A stretch of DNA of 15,987 nt from an uncultured Pseudobdellovibrionaceae bacterium (lineage in GTDB: Bacteria; Bdellovibrionota; Bdellovibrionia; Bdellovibrionales; JAMPXM01): positions 1 to 15,987 of the forward strand of contig CAKQVW010000027.1 in the NCBI GenBank assembly GCA_934277865.1. Direction: 5' to 3'. Under the pieces are notes generated by a model. That model worked only from the letters and a program-made list of their open reading frames with translations, ran no database searches and had not been told where the DNA came from. Numbering within the stretch: position 1 is the first letter of the stretch; each line of letters begins with the position of its first letter. The position numbers were made by a program, and so were the translations under genes. Positions 7,932 through 14,296 of this stretch are shown piece by piece.

Positions 7932-8867
7932 TTACGAGGGGTTGGCTTCTAACCAACGTTCGGCATCGATCGCCGCCATACAACCACTGCCCGCCGCCGT
8001 GATCGCCTGACGATAGTGATGATCTTGTACGTCGCCACACGCAAAAACACCTTCGATGTCTGTTTTTGAAGAGTGCGGCTTCGTGACCAGATAGCCGGTT
8101 TCGTCGGTCTTCAACTGACCTTCAAGAACTTTGGTGTTTGGTTCGTGTCCAATCGCCAAAAAGAATCCCTGAATTGGAAGTGTCTTTTTCTCCCCAGTGA
8201 CCGTGTTTGTGATATTCGCTCCGGTCACAAACTTATCGCCGATGACTTCGTCCACAACCGTGTTCCAAAGTACTTCGATCTTTGGATTCTTCAGCGCCTT
8301 GTCGGCCATGATCTTAGAAGCGCGGAAGCTATCGCGGCGATGAATGATGAAAACTTTTTTTGCAAATCGTGTGAGGAACGTTGCTTCCTCCATTGCTGTG
8401 TCGCCGCCACCAATGACAGCCACGTCCATATCGCGGAAGAACGCACCGTCGCACGTCGCGCAAGCCGAGACACCCTTGTTCGCAAAGGTCTTTTCCGAAG
8501 GAAGACCAAGATACTTCGCCTTCGCACCTGTGGCGATGATGACGGTCTTGGTGAGATACATGGTATCGCCAACCCAAACTTTAAATGGACGCTGTTTGAG
8601 ATCGACCTTGGTCACATTCTTGCGCTGGAAACGTGTACCGAATCTCTCGGCTTGTTTGCGCATGTGCTCCATCAACTCAGGACCTGTGACGCCTTCTGGA
8701 AAACCAGGGAAGTTTTCAACTTCTGTAGTGATCATCAACTGACCACCGGCCTCTTCGCCTTCGAACATCAAGGGCTTCAAAAGCGCACGCGATGTGTAGA
8801 TTGCAGCCGTATAGCCGGCCGGACCTGAACCGATAATAATGACGTTTTCAATGTTGGATTGACTCAT
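7932..8867 (-). CDS. trxB: Thioredoxin reductase
   Basis: NADPH-dependent flavoenzyme that reduces thioredoxin in the cytoplasm; 311 aa, the normal length. The FAD-binding GSGPAGYTAA is at 13-22, the redox-active CATC (Cys136, Cys139) lies in the NADPH domain, GGGDTAMEE is at 153-161, HRRD at 176-179 for NADPH phosphate binding, and the C-terminal FAD motif FACGDVQD at 275-282 followed by RQAITAAGSGCMAA. The pair of active cysteines separates it from TrxB-like ferredoxin-NADP reductases. The ATG at 8867 was chosen because MSQSNIENVIIIGSGPAG is the family N-terminus; the frame is open for 120 codons further upstream, but nothing there resembles a protein family. No purine-rich ribosome site precedes this ATG. 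It is the first gene of the presumed operon toward the M48 gene, and diverges from a ferredoxin gene. Confidence 0.97.
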   Translation of the reverse strand: MSQSNIENVIIIGSGPAGYTAAIYTSRALLKPLMFEGEEAGGQLMITTEVENFPGFPEGVTGPELMEHMRKQAERFGTRFQRKNVTKVDLKQRPFKVWVGDTMYLTKTVIIATGAKAKYLGLPSEKTFANKGVSACATCDGAFFRDMDVAVIGGGDTAMEEATFLTRFAKKVFIIHRRDSFRASKIMADKALKNPKIEVLWNTVVDEVIGDKFVTGANITNTVTGEKKTLPIQGFFLAIGHEPNTKVLEGQLKTDETGYLVTKPHSSKTDIEGVFACGDVQDHHYRQAITAAGSGCMAAIDAERWLEANPS

Positions 8868-8961
8868 GCGTATAAGGATAAACTCGTGAAATCCGGAGGT
8901 CCAACCATAGCCTTCTACGGCGCAATGCGATACCCTACGTCCGACAGCCATCACCTGGAAA

Positions 8962-8967
8962 AGGGAG
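8962..8967 (+). promoter_or_regulatory. Ribosome binding site that decides a CTG start
   Basis: AGGGAG ends six bases before the CTG at 8974. No ATG, GTG or TTG follows it at a usable distance in the ferredoxin frame, so it supports a non-AUG start for the ferredoxin. Confidence 0.6.
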
Positions 8968-8973
8968 ACCCTT

Positions 8974-9282
8974 CTGAGCGGTCGCATCCGTTTTAAAAAA
9001 AGCGAACTACAAAGCAAGTACGGTGAACTTTCCGTCGACGGTGAACAAAGCCTGATGACGCATCTCCTGAACGCCGGCCTTCCCGTCGCCTCCAGCTGTC
9101 GCGGAGACGGTGTGTGCGCAAAATGTCGGCTGCATGTTCTCCCCCTTGAAGAGAACGCCACCTCCCCAATCGAGGCACTTGAAAAGCGCCTGCTGGCCAA
9201 GACCAAGGCCGAGGCCGACGAGCGCATTTCCTGTCAGACCAAAGTCTTGGGGCTCATCGAAGTCGATGCCGACTACTGGTAA
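8974..9282 (+). CDS. [2Fe-2S] ferredoxin, probable CTG start
   Basis: Small electron carrier, 102 aa if begun at CTG 8974. The cluster ligands are Cys42, Cys48, Cys51 and Cys87, in the pattern C-x5-C-x2-C-x35-C (CRGDGVCAKC, then ISCQTKVLG), the spacing typical of bacterial adrenodoxin/ISC-type ferredoxins. The only ATG in the frame (9055) would remove the first 27 residues, including the strand GRIRF and the segment GELSVDGEQSLM that build the fold, and it lacks a ribosome site. The CTG start gives MSGRIRFKKSEL, which fits the family, and has AGGGAG six bases upstream. The frame is closed by a TAG at 8908, with no ATG, GTG or TTG between. Partner enzyme unknown; the divergent neighbour is trxB. 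The family call is firm, the start less so. Confidence 0.85.
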   Translation: MSGRIRFKKSELQSKYGELSVDGEQSLMTHLLNAGLPVASSCRGDGVCAKCRLHVLPLEENATSPIEALEKRLLAKTKAEADERISCQTKVLGLIEVDADYW

Positions 9283-9310
9283 ACACCCCGCCTACGACCC
9301 CTTCGAAAAA

Positions 9311-9333
9311 CAGACTCCATTTTGCAGACTCCA
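9311..9333 (+). repeat. Two 9-bp direct repeats upstream of exported protein
   Basis: CAGACTCCA is found at 9311-9319 and 9325-9333, a 14-base period, in the 103-base gap before the exported protein gene. It could be an operator half-site pair or chance. Confidence 0.4.
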
Positions 9334-9385
9334 GCAGGACGATTCTGGTTCTCACGTCTTTTCACATTCACACAGGAGTAAGCCG

Positions 9386-10801
9386 ATGGCCGTCCGGACA
9401 CATATTCGCGCCCCGAACCTCGTATCTCAAACCGTGTTAGTCTTTGCTCTATTCTCGCTAAACGGAGCATGCGCCCCAGCCCCGACAGCCCCACCAGCAG
9501 ACTCTTGGTCACTGACACCGCCAACTTTGGTCACGGCCGGTGAAACCAGCTCTCTCGAGCGTCTCGATGTGCGAAAGATTGATCCCTCCCAAAGCATGAA
9601 GGGCCTCACCGGCTTTTCCAAACTGCCTCTCGACAGTCATATTTCATTCGCCCGTGCCGATGTTGGCTTGGATCTCCACTATCGTTCGCAATGTGACGAC
9701 GTCAGCCACTCCGGCAAAGCTAAAACATCCGAATCGGTGTTACTGGCTAGCCTGTTGCCGCCATCTCGAGTCCACCATGCACTCACGAAGTCAGCATCCA
9801 TATGCTCACTTGAGATCGTGGTCTTTTCACAGGCGGGCTCGAGTCACGGCTTCAAACTGAAAGACTTCACGCTTCAGCCATCCGCAGTTGAAACAAAACG
9901 GCTGGCAGAAGCTTCCGCAGTCGCCGTCCAATCTCGTCTGAAAGTGATTTGCGGCGCATGGTGGGCGGAAGAGGACCTCGTTGCCACAAAAACTTCCCTC
10001 GGCTTTGAACGCCGTCTCGAGTCGATCAGTTCCGGGCCAGTGGACGGGGTCGACCAGCGCAAAGAAATCTGGAATCCCGCTTGCGCAACGTTTGGCATCG
10101 ATCGCGACGGACAAGAAATCTACTTGGGTATGAGCCATCCATTAAAAAACTCACGCCAGATCGACGTGCAAGAAACTATTCAGCTGAATCATCAGCGCCT
10201 CTATCTGACCGCAAAACAAACTCTTGGTTCTTGGAAATTGATCAACACTTCAAAGTACCCACAGGTGATTCGAATTGATGGCCTTTCTTCCAGAGTTCGG
10301 GTTTCTGTCATCAGTGCACAGGGCGCATTTCCCAAATGGCATCGCCCCGTCTTGTTAGACGCACAAACCTCTGTCGCGAAATCCGACGCTCAAGGAATCA
10401 AGTCGGTTGGCGGGACGATTTACGTCCACCTCGCGTCCGAACAATTCGCAACTGTCGAATTAAAGTTTATGACTCAAGCGTTTTGCCTGCCTGGCACAAT
10501 GGTTCCTGGCCAGCCCGCAATGCGCCTTCAAACCGAACAGGCGCTGGTGTTCGAACAAACAGTTTCCGCCATGGACCTTACCGAGTTCTCTTCCGCCACC
10601 GAGGCCACACTGAAAGCTCTGCCGCAAGTGAACCGGCGAACACTTTTGCATCATGCCGAGCTGACACCGAACGAGAGCAATACTCAGCTGACACGATTGA
10701 CGGACTCACCGCATGCAGGAGGCTCGAACTCACTGTCGAATCAGGCCTCTTGCATGGGCGGAGATATTTTTGGCTCCTATTCGCGCGCTCTGCCGGAATA
10801 A
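9386..10801 (+). CDS. Exported protein of unknown function, possible lipoprotein
   Basis: Not recognised. 471 aa from an ATG at 9386 with AGGAG at 9374-9378. The N-terminus has basic residues, a hydrophobic stretch (12-24) and NGAC with Cys29, a weak lipobox, followed by a Pro/Ala linker (30-50) typical of exported proteins. The remainder looks beta-rich, with alternating hydrophobic residues. Six further cysteines (103, 140, 189, 233, 367, 456) could form three disulfides in the periplasm or at the surface. No catalytic motif is apparent. The open frame extends upstream to 9110, but that part overlaps the ferredoxin gene out of frame and is not used. It ends only 14 bases from the end of the opposing trmB, with no clear terminator in between. 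It may share a transcript with the ferredoxin. Confidence 0.75.
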   Translation: MAVRTHIRAPNLVSQTVLVFALFSLNGACAPAPTAPPADSWSLTPPTLVTAGETSSLERLDVRKIDPSQSMKGLTGFSKLPLDSHISFARADVGLDLHYRSQCDDVSHSGKAKTSESVLLASLLPPSRVHHALTKSASICSLEIVVFSQAGSSHGFKLKDFTLQPSAVETKRLAEASAVAVQSRLKVICGAWWAEEDLVATKTSLGFERRLESISSGPVDGVDQRKEIWNPACATFGIDRDGQEIYLGMSHPLKNSRQIDVQETIQLNHQRLYLTAKQTLGSWKLINTSKYPQVIRIDGLSSRVRVSVISAQGAFPKWHRPVLLDAQTSVAKSDAQGIKSVGGTIYVHLASEQFATVELKFMTQAFCLPGTMVPGQPAMRLQTEQALVFEQTVSAMDLTEFSSATEATLKALPQVNRRTLLHHAELTPNESNTQLTRLTDSPHAGGSNSLSNQASCMGGDIFGSYSRALPE

Positions 10802-10815
10802 GTCGCCGGCCTCTT

Positions 10816-11526
10816 TTAGACGAGGGGCTTTTCGAATCGACAGTAAAAGATCGGCTGGCCCTTTTGCAGAAACAGCTGCTCGAAATGGGTCACGAAGTTT
10901 TCTGACGCCCACTCGGACTTATGCAGGTCGCGAGTGGCGCGAAGTTTTTTGAACTTCGAGTTTTCAAAAAGCGGCAGCGCCCAGTCGTAGTAGTCCTCTG
11001 AGTCGGTTTTGAAATTGATGTAACTCCCTGGGCGCATCAGGGGCCAGAGGAGTTCTAGAAATTCGGTCTGAATCAAACGGTGTTTCCAGTCTCGTTTTCG
11101 CGGCCATGGATCTGGATGGTGAATGAAAACATGATTCAACTCACCTTCCGCAAAAAGATCCTCAAGGCAATTGGCGTCGTAACGCGCGATCCGCGCGTTC
11201 ACGCAACCTTCACGGCGAGCCCTGCGAATTGACTGAATCAAGGGCTTGTATTTCAATTCAATTCCGACCAACAACCGATCCGGTTCAGCCGTCGCCCGAT
11301 GAGCAAAAAAATAGCCATTTCCCGTTCCGATCTCGAGATCCATCGGCGCTGAGTCCGGCTTTCCGAAAAGGGCTCGCCATTTCCCTCGGTTTTCCTGGCA
11401 TCGTTCTTCATCATAAGCCCAGTCACGATACTCGCCATTGAGGGCGACTACATACTCTGTCGGATTGGGGAGTGTTTTGGTCTCGACAAGTCGAGGTCGG
11501 CGAATACGGGATGATTTTTGTTCCAT
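10816..11526 (-). CDS. trmB: tRNA (guanine-N7-)-methyltransferase TrmB
   Basis: Cytoplasmic SAM-dependent enzyme that methylates G46 of tRNA variable loops to m7G. 236 aa, the normal length. SAM-binding motif EIGTGNGYF at 65-73; acidic residue in VGIELKYKPL (~87-96); the TrmB signature HPDPWPRKRDWKHRL at 137-151; KTDSEDYYDW at 173-182; and the substrate-binding VTHFEQ near 212. The ATG at 11526 gives the family-length protein; the frame continues upstream into ggt, but without family sequence. The ribosome site is weak. It diverges from ggt, with 117 bases between the starts, and converges on the unknown exported protein gene. Confidence 0.97.
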   Translation of the reverse strand: MEQKSSRIRRPRLVETKTLPNPTEYVVALNGEYRDWAYDEERCQENRGKWRALFGKPDSAPMDLEIGTGNGYFFAHRATAEPDRLLVGIELKYKPLIQSIRRARREGCVNARIARYDANCLEDLFAEGELNHVFIHHPDPWPRKRDWKHRLIQTEFLELLWPLMRPGSYINFKTDSEDYYDWALPLFENSKFKKLRATRDLHKSEWASENFVTHFEQLFLQKGQPIFYCRFEKPLV

Positions 11527-11630
11527 GGCACTCGCAAGGTACCAATGAGACAACACGAGTTGCAATGGCTCGCCATGGCTTGAATCTCTTTTTCTTTGGA
11601 GTTCCACTTGAGAGCGAATGTCTTGAAGAG

Positions 11631-11636
11631 AAGGAG
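11631..11636 (+). promoter_or_regulatory. Ribosome binding site that fixes the GTG start of ggt
   Basis: AAGGAG ends seven bases before the GTG at 11644, which supports that start over a TTG at 11596. Confidence 0.8.
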
Positions 11637-11643
11637 TTCTATC

Positions 11644-13419
11644 GTGAAAAAAAGACGACCAATTCGAATTCACAAAGCCCTCGGCGGGCTCGCGACAACA
11701 CTCGCTACGGTGCTGATATTGGCAATCTCTGCGCAAACCGCACTGGCCCTTCCCTACAAGTCGCAGGAATTTGCGGTTGCAAGCCCCTCACCGCATGCCG
11801 CTCCGGCCGCCAATGAAATTGCAGCGCTCGGAGGAAACCTTTTTGACCAGGCTGTTGCCGTTGCCCTGAGCATGGCTGTGACTCACCCCTATTATGCCTC
11901 CCTTGGCGGAGGTGGCTTTGCTGTGATCCGCAAGCAAGCTCCAAACGCGGCAGCGGCAGTGGAAGTTCTGGATTTCCGCGAAGTCGCCCCCAAAGCCTCG
12001 CATCGCAATCTCTTTGTCGGGCGAGACCCTAAGGCGGCCACAGATGGCGGCCTCGCTTCCGGCGTTCCGGGCGTACCGGCGGGTCTCTTTGACCTGCATA
12101 AAAAACACGGCAAACTGCCTTGGAAAAAGCTGTTTGGTCCGGCAATTCGCCTGGCCGAAAAAGGATTTCCAGTGAGTGGCGAGTGGGCGTCGCAAACAAA
12201 ATCCCAATTTGAGTCCTTCAACGGAGCCGGAAAAAAGATCTTCGGCCGCACCGTAATCGACAAAATGAATCCAGGCCGTCCACGCTTTGAGCCGATCTTG
12301 CCGGGAGACATTCTCAAACAACCAGGCCTGGCGCGCGCACTTAAACTTTTGCGCGATCAGGGGCTGAAACCGTTCTACAAAGGCGCAATTGCAAAAGACA
12401 TCGTCGATGTGATCACTCAAACTGGTGGAATCATGACAATGGAGGATATGAAGTCCTACAAAACTGTTTGGCGCGAACCGCTCAAGCGAAGCTGGCGCGG
12501 CCACGATCTTTATCTGATGCCGCCACCCTCTAGCGGCGGACTCATCATCGCGCAGGCGCTGGAGCTCGTTGATCGCTTTGAGAAGAAGCATGGCGTTCCA
12601 GAGTCTCTCTCCTCGGCAGAGGCACATCTTTGGGGCGAAGCTTTGAAAATGTCCTTTGCTCCGCGCGGTCAAATGGGCGACCCGATGCAATCGAACTCGA
12701 TGGCCGAATTGTCGGCGCGTTTGCTCGACCCGGCACGCCTCGATCGGCTGACAAAACTTTTCGACAACGACCGGGCACTCGTCGTGAAAAAATCCAAATC
12801 CGAAGATCTACAACCGACGGCACCGGCCGCGACGGATGAAAAGAAGGAGACAACTCACTTTTCGATCGCCGACAAGTACGGGAACGCGGTTTCGTTTACT
12901 GTCACGCTCAACGGAAGTTATGGCAGCGGCATGGTCAGCGAAAAGTTTGGCATTGCGATGAATGATGAGATGGACGATTTCGCCACTCAGCCCGGAGTGC
13001 CCAACCAATATGGACTGATACAGGGCGAAGCCAATGCCGTCGAGCCAGGCAAACGCCCACTCTCTTCGATGAGTCCAACCATCATCGAAAAAGACGGTCG
13101 CTTCGTGGCGGCTGTCGGCGCACCGGGAGGCCCTCGCATCCCTAGCGCCGTCTTCCAAGTTATCGTGCGCACGATTGCCCAAGGCCTGGACGCCGAAGAA
13201 GCGGTTCACCTGCCGCGCGTACACCATCAGTTCTTGCCCGACACGCTGGTGTACGATGCACGAAAAGTATCACCGGACGTGCTTTCGAAGCTAAAATCCT
13301 TCGGTCATGAAACTTCTGGATCTTGGATTGCGAAAACCTACCTGGTAAAAATGAATTCAGACGGATTGCTGGAAGCCGCCGCGGATCCTCGCGGCGAAGC
13401 GGCATCCGGAGGAAAATAA
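11644..13419 (+). CDS. ggt: Gamma-glutamyltransferase, periplasmic
   Basis: Hydrolyses or transfers the gamma-glutamyl group of glutathione and related peptides in the periplasm. 591 aa preproenzyme. A signal peptide with a basic start (KKRRPIRIHK) and a hydrophobic core (~13-34) probably ends near ALA 33-35. Family motifs: LDFREVAPKA with substrate-binding Arg112, PPPSSGGL near 294-300, and the autoprocessing site TTHFS whose Thr403 becomes the N-terminal nucleophile of the small subunit. NDEMDDF (440-446), RPLSSMSPTI (471-480) and GAPGGPRIP (492-500) follow. About 20 charged or Pro/Ala residues just before Thr403 form a loose linker. The GTG start has AAGGAG seven bases upstream. The stop overlaps the ATG of the next gene, so the two are coupled. 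Together with the Opp importer it could supply amino acids from peptides; that is inference. Confidence 0.97.
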   Translation: MKKRRPIRIHKALGGLATTLATVLILAISAQTALALPYKSQEFAVASPSPHAAPAANEIAALGGNLFDQAVAVALSMAVTHPYYASLGGGGFAVIRKQAPNAAAAVEVLDFREVAPKASHRNLFVGRDPKAATDGGLASGVPGVPAGLFDLHKKHGKLPWKKLFGPAIRLAEKGFPVSGEWASQTKSQFESFNGAGKKIFGRTVIDKMNPGRPRFEPILPGDILKQPGLARALKLLRDQGLKPFYKGAIAKDIVDVITQTGGIMTMEDMKSYKTVWREPLKRSWRGHDLYLMPPPSSGGLIIAQALELVDRFEKKHGVPESLSSAEAHLWGEALKMSFAPRGQMGDPMQSNSMAELSARLLDPARLDRLTKLFDNDRALVVKKSKSEDLQPTAPAATDEKKETTHFSIADKYGNAVSFTVTLNGSYGSGMVSEKFGIAMNDEMDDFATQPGVPNQYGLIQGEANAVEPGKRPLSSMSPTIIEKDGRFVAAVGAPGGPRIPSAVFQVIVRTIAQGLDAEEAVHLPRVHHQFLPDTLVYDARKVSPDVLSKLKSFGHETSGSWIAKTYLVKMNSDGLLEAAADPRGEAASGGK

Positions 13420-13799
13420 TGATGAGCCCTATGGTGAACGGAATTGATGGCAAAACGGCGATCACAGTCATCACTCTGTTAACCGGGGCAAACATCTTTA
13501 TGACGTTTGCGTGGTATGGCCACTTAAAGTCCATGGCCACGCGACCGCTCTGGTACGTGATTCTTGCGAGCTGGGGCATTGCCTTCTTCGAATACTGCAT
13601 GCAAGTCCCGGCCAATCGCTTGGGCGCGACGGCCTTCACGGTCGCACAGCTCCGAATCATACAAGAAGTTGTCTCGCTCTTGGTCTTCGTCAGCTTTTTA
13701 GCCATCTACATGAAGCAACCATTAAAGCTCGACTATTTGTGGGCAGGACTCTGCCTGGTCGGAGCGGTGTTCTTCGTTTTCCGAGGCATGGGGAACTGA
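13419..13799 (+). CDS. DUF486 / DMT-like small membrane protein
   Basis: Integral inner-membrane protein of 126 aa with four predicted helices (about 13-32, 44-62, 78-97 and 105-122), matching the small DMT-superfamily DUF486 group. Typical pieces are FMTFAWYGHLK, then FFEYCMQVPANRLG and LWAGLCLVGAVFFVFRG. Substrate and direction of transport are unknown; members probably work as dimers. The ATG at 13419 shares one base with the ggt stop (TAATG) and has GGAGG at 13408-13412; an adjacent ATG at 13422 is an alternative. Coupling to ggt hints at a related substrate, but nothing in the sequence proves it. A terminator follows at once. Confidence 0.9.
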   Translation: MMSPMVNGIDGKTAITVITLLTGANIFMTFAWYGHLKSMATRPLWYVILASWGIAFFEYCMQVPANRLGATAFTVAQLRIIQEVVSLLVFVSFLAIYMKQPLKLDYLWAGLCLVGAVFFVFRGMGN

Positions 13800-13805
13800 T
13801 TAAAT

Positions 13806-13835
13806 AAAAAAGCCAAGGCGCGAGCCTTGGCTTTT
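13806..13835 (+). terminator. Bidirectional intrinsic terminator after the DUF486 gene
   Basis: AGCCAAGGC (13811-13819) pairs perfectly with GCCTTGGCT (13824-13832) around a GCGA tetraloop. An A-run lies on the left (13806-13811) and T4 on the right (13832-13835). It sits between the convergent DUF486 gene and the Ala-rich lipoprotein gene, and the A-run makes it good also for the - strand. Confidence 0.9.
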
Positions 13836-13867
13836 CATCATCTCAACGATCTCTTCGATCGAATCGA

Positions 13868-14089
13868 TTACTGAGCTGCAGGAGTAGCTTCTGGAGCTGC
13901 TTCTGTAGCTGGTGCTGCGTCTGCTGCAGGAGCTGCATCAGCAGCTGGTGCTGCATCAGTTGCCGCTGCGTCTGCTGCAGGAGCTTCAGTAGCTGGAGCT
14001 TCAGCTGCAGGCTGCTCAGAGCACTTCGAGCAACCAGTCAATGCGAATGCAGATACAACAACCATCATTGCGATCATGTTACGGAACAT
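13868..14089 (-). CDS. Small Ala-rich repeat lipoprotein
   Basis: Predicted lipoprotein of 73 aa. The signal peptide MFRNMIAMMVVVSAFALTGC ends in a textbook lipobox LTGC (Cys20). The mature 54 residues are nearly only Ala, Pro, Glu, Asp and Thr, in repeats of the type APAADA, so it is acidic and most likely unstructured or an extended spacer. A second Cys (23) lies close to the anchor. The ribosome site AGGAG is clear just upstream of the ATG. The gene has its own terminator downstream and about 200 bases of leader upstream, so it is probably monocistronic. Function unknown; similar small lipoproteins are thought to sit in the outer membrane. Confidence 0.88.
   Translation of the reverse strand: MFRNMIAMMVVVSAFALTGCSKCSEQPAAEAPATEAPAADAAATDAAPAADAAPAADAAPATEAAPEATPAAQ
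13914..13985. repeat. 21-bp exact direct repeat inside the lipoprotein gene
   Basis: The same 21 bases occur at 13914-13934 and 13965-13985, 51 bases (17 codons) apart and in frame. They are part of a CAGCTG/CTGCAG-rich tract that encodes the Ala-Pro-Asp repeats. Confidence 0.85.
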
Positions 14090-14240
14090 TTTACTTCTCC
14101 TCTGAACGAACGTTTTATTTCGATTTTTCGAAATCTGTTTCGTTTTATTAAAGTCAAAATCAGCTCAAGAAACTTCACGCAGCAACACAAGCCTTTCGGC
14201 CTCGGCGCACAAAGATCTTGGGTGGACTTGAAGGGTCTTA

Positions 14241-14280
14241 CCGAAAAAAAACGCGATGTGGTAACTGTTTTTTGCTTCGG
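14241..14280 (-). repeat. Inverted repeat after the CDF gene, possible weak terminator
   Basis: CCGAA (14241-14245) pairs with TTCGG (14276-14280), and A6 (14246-14251) with T6 (14268-14273), with a two-base bulge. On the - strand it begins 17 nt after the CDF stop. It has a U-run only within the 3' arm, so it is not a standard terminator. The rest of the 14090-14296 gap holds A/T-rich leader sequence for the small lipoprotein and no recognisable gene. Confidence 0.35.
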
Positions 14281-14296
14281 CCACTCGGCGAAAAAA

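Noticed and set aside
8868..9227. Long N-terminal extension of trxB
   Set aside because: The extra 120 codons do not look like protein and overlap the ferredoxin gene; the family N-terminus is at 8867.
10336..10905. 189-codon open frame on the + strand overlapping the unknown exported protein and trmB
   Set aside because: Out of frame within a better-supported gene, with Arg-rich composition typical of a shadow frame.
11596..11643. Earlier TTG start for ggt
   Set aside because: The GTG at 11644 has AAGGAG at ideal spacing and begins a proper signal peptide.
11527..11643. Promoter pair in the trmB-ggt divergent gap (for example TTGCAA with TGAATC)
   Set aside because: The spacing of 15 and poor -10 match are not convincing; no promoter is called.
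13868..14010. CRISPR-like or satellite reading of the repeated CAGCTG/CTGCAG tract
   Set aside because: The repeats have no spacers of fixed length and are in frame with an Ala-Pro-Asp lipoprotein; they are coding repeats.
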